Part shown: one piece after another, positions 6,189-7,354 of the stretch
How positions within the stretch are numbered: the first letter of the stretch is position 1
How the letters are laid out: each line of letters starts with the position of its first letter
NCBI GenBank assembly: GCA_014846205.1
Contig: RKAY01000083.1
Span: forward strand, 1-7,354
Reading direction: 5' to 3'
Length of the DNA stretch: 7,354 bases
Origin: Collinsella aerofaciens
GTDB lineage: Bacteria; Actinomycetota; Coriobacteriia; Coriobacteriales; Coriobacteriaceae
Notes under the pieces: generated by a model
What the model was told of the DNA's origin: nothing
Databases searched by the model: none
Seen by the model: only the letters and a program-made list of their open reading frames with translations
Position numbers and translations under genes: made by a program

Positions 6189-6977
6189 ATGACAGACAGA
6201 CCGAAAACAACACTGCGCGACTGCATCTATGGGCTCGCCGTCGGCGACGCTCTGGGCGTTCCCTACGAGTTCAGGCCCCGTTGGACGTTTGAATGCGCGG
6301 ACATGATTGGCTACGGCACGCACGGGCAGCCCGCCGGCACCTGGAGCGACGACACATCTATGACGCTTGCCACCTGCGACTCGATTAGGGAGCTCGGGCA
6401 TATCGACGCCGCAGACATGCGCGACAAGTTCGTAAGCTGGATTGCGCGTGGCGAGTATACGATCGACGGCGTTTTCGATTACGGCGGCACGACCGCCCGC
6501 GCCTTGCACACCGGCAAAGGAGGCTCCGGCGAGCGCGACAACGGCAACGGCTCGCTCATGCGCATCGCTCCCCTAGCGTTCACCGATGCGACGGACAACG
6601 AGATCAGCGAGGTCTCCGCGATTACGCACGCCCACAGAACGTCGACCGACGCATGCATCATATTTGTCGAGCTGATGAGGGATGTGATGAACGATGCGCT
6701 CCCCTCGTGGGCACTCCATCTGAAAGGCATGCCTGAGCAGGAGATCAAGTCAGGTGGCTTCGTGCGCGACACGCTTAAGGCAGCCACCTGGTGCTTCGTC
6801 AACACTAACAGCTACGAAGATTGCGTGCTTGCCGCCGTCAACCTGGGCGATGACACCGACACCACCGCAGCCGTCGCAGGCGCCCTCGCCGGCACGGCCT
6901 ACGGTATCGAGGCCATCCCACGAGAGTGGATTGACATCCTGCGCGGTAAAGAGCTGATAGAGCAGTGTTTGTTTTAG
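6189..6977 (+). CDS. ADP-ribosylglycohydrolase family protein (DraG/ARH-like)
   Basis: The 262-residue protein belongs to the ADP-ribosylglycohydrolase family, whose members remove ADP-ribose from proteins or small molecules using a binuclear Mg/Mn site. Visible motifs in family order: GLAVGDALGVPYEF (15-28), TWSDDTSM (51-58, metal-binding Asp54, Asp55 and Thr56), DNGNGSLMRIAPLAF (117-131), THAHRT (146-151), and the C-terminal LGDDTDTTAAVAGALAGTAYG (219-239, metal ligands Asp222, Asp224 and Thr225). All key metal ligands appear present, so it is probably active. The substrate (arginine-, thymine- or nucleotide-linked ADP-ribose) cannot be read from sequence. It is on the short side for the family. 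There is no signal peptide. AAGAGGAG (6175-6182) 6 bases before the ATG fixes the start. No ADP-ribosyltransferase partner lies in the window. It probably shares a transcript with the nuclease upstream and the 73-residue gene downstream. Confidence 0.9.
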   Translation: MTDRPKTTLRDCIYGLAVGDALGVPYEFRPRWTFECADMIGYGTHGQPAGTWSDDTSMTLATCDSIRELGHIDAADMRDKFVSWIARGEYTIDGVFDYGGTTARALHTGKGGSGERDNGNGSLMRIAPLAFTDATDNEISEVSAITHAHRTSTDACIIFVELMRDVMNDALPSWALHLKGMPEQEIKSGGFVRDTLKAATWCFVNTNSYEDCVLAAVNLGDDTDTTAAVAGALAGTAYGIEAIPREWIDILRGKELIEQCLF

Positions 6978-7000
6978 GGCGCCATTCAAGAAATATAGCA

Positions 7001-7005
7001 GGAGG
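7001..7005 (+). promoter_or_regulatory. Ribosome binding site of the 73-residue gene
   Basis: GGAGG lies 4 bases before ATG 7010 (AGGAGGAATC-ATG). It shows that this short frame is very likely translated and excludes the longer in-frame start at 6965, which would overlap the hydrolase gene. Confidence 0.8.
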
Positions 7006-7009
7006 AATC

Positions 7010-7231
7010 ATGGAGCGGAAGATCGCGAATATCGATGAGTTCCAAATGGACGAAAACGAGACCTCGATACTCCCAACGGGACTGAAGGAGGAAGAAAACC
7101 TCTATGTCCTCCCCGACGGGCGTTACCTCCCCTGCGGGCTCTACAGGACCGCAGACGGCGGTTCGCTCATTTATGAGCCATCCGGACTCAGCTTCTTCGG
7201 GCAGATGCTTGCTCAATTCAAAAAGAGCTAG
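7010..7231 (+). CDS. Small acidic protein of unknown function beside the CRISPR array
   Basis: This gene encodes 73 residues beginning MERKIANIDEFQMDENETS. I do not recognise the family. The N-terminal third is acidic and probably flexible (DENETS, KEEEN). The middle, LYVLPDGRYLPCGLYRTADGGSLIYEPSG (31-59), looks like a small antiparallel beta unit with two DG turns. The end, LSFFGQMLAQFKKS, could be a short amphipathic helix. Counting side chains gives 12 acidic and 7 basic residues. There is no signal peptide, membrane segment or metal-binding cysteine set. A strong ribosome binding site and the 32-bp gap after the ADP-ribosylglycohydrolase gene suggest co-expression, so it could be a partner or regulator of that enzyme. 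Its stop codon is 2 bp from the terminal CRISPR repeat. A leftward CRISPR transcript that read through would be antisense to it. Confidence 0.78.
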   Translation: MERKIANIDEFQMDENETSILPTGLKEEENLYVLPDGRYLPCGLYRTADGGSLIYEPSGLSFFGQMLAQFKKS

Positions 7232-7233
7232 AG

Positions 7234-7269
7234 GCCTGATTGCCAGTTAGATCGACACTGCTCCAAAAC
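7234..7269 (-). repeat. Degenerate terminal CRISPR repeat
   Basis: This repeat copy carries three changes against the copy at 7300-7335, all in the part that would be the 3' end of the repeat in crRNA orientation. The 5' half on the minus strand (GTTTTGGAGCAGTGTCGATC), expected to pair with a tracrRNA, is unchanged. It marks the oldest, trailer end of the array. Confidence 0.82.
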
Positions 7270-7354
7270 GTCGCTGTGGCGTCTACGGTAGGCTTTTTGG
7301 TTTGATTACCAGTTAGATCGACACTGCTCCAAAACGAGTAGAGGGAGCCTTCTC
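7234..7354 (-). CRISPR. Trailer end of a CRISPR array (type II-like repeats), continuing past the right edge
   Basis: Two 36-bp repeats lie at 7234-7269 and 7300-7335, separated by a 30-bp spacer (7270-7299). The first 19 bases of a second spacer (7336-7354) run to the window edge. The repeats match at 33 of 36 bases. The leftmost copy differs only near its outer end (GCC for GTT at the first bases, and G for A at position 9), as is typical of a degenerate terminal repeat. On the minus strand the repeat begins GTTTTGGAGCAGTGTCG and ends AATCAAAC. The GTTTT-GAGC start, 36-bp length and 30-bp spacer are like type II (Cas9) arrays, in which this strand is the crRNA strand. Leader, cas genes and tracrRNA would then lie to the right. 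No cas gene or anti-repeat is seen in this window. Confidence 0.88.

Noticed and set aside
5679..6509. Minus-strand open frame of 276 codons
   Set aside because: It overlaps the nuclease and ADP-ribosylglycohydrolase genes, both of which have clear family motifs on the plus strand.
6965..7009. Upstream start for the 73-residue gene
   Set aside because: It would overlap the end of the hydrolase gene and lacks a ribosome binding site, while GGAGG sits directly before ATG 7010.

Overview
The window looks like chromosomal DNA of a GC-rich Gram-positive gut actinobacterium, most likely a Collinsella-type member of the Coriobacteriia. This rests on codon and base use, strong GGAGG ribosome binding sites, lipoprotein signal peptides, a Tat plus LAXTG-type surface protein, and the general protein style. 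It is inference from the sequence, not a database result.

Layout. Left edge (1-59): an in-frame stretch, CRGFAEALAAREPVPGGGS, resembles the N-terminus of the formiminotetrahydrofolate cyclodeaminase / methenyl-THF cyclohydrolase family. The resemblance stops abruptly beside an 18-bp repeat, so this looks like a gene remnant. Region 60-1813: two tandem paralogous lipoprotein genes (285-887 and 1118-1708). Each has its own rho-independent terminator, and the 18-bp repeat and an 11-bp box are shared upstream of both. Region 1814-4535: an 817-residue secreted phosphatidylinositol-phospholipase-C-like protein with a Tat-type signal, a probable beta-trefoil domain, a PI-PLC X catalytic domain, and a C-terminal LAGTG sorting motif with a membrane segment. 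It is followed by a terminator. Region 4638-4907: a small minus-strand gene for a PH-like domain protein. Region 5076-7231: three plus-strand genes. They encode a DUF1016/YhcG-type PD-(D/E)XK nuclease, a short ADP-ribosylglycohydrolase and an acidic 73-residue orphan protein. Region 7234-7354: the trailer end of a CRISPR array with 36-bp repeats and a 30-bp spacer, type II in appearance, probably transcribed leftward. Its leader and cas genes would lie beyond the right edge.

How the parts may work together. The left half is a cell-envelope module: two lipoproteins and a wall-anchored phospholipase. The right half has a defence flavour, with a nuclease, an ADP-ribose hydrolase, an orphan small protein and a CRISPR array packed within 2.3 kb. 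The nuclease and hydrolase genes are 63 bp apart, the hydrolase and orphan genes 32 bp apart, and the orphan stop codon lies 2 bp from the terminal CRISPR repeat. Co-function of these genes is a hypothesis from proximity only.
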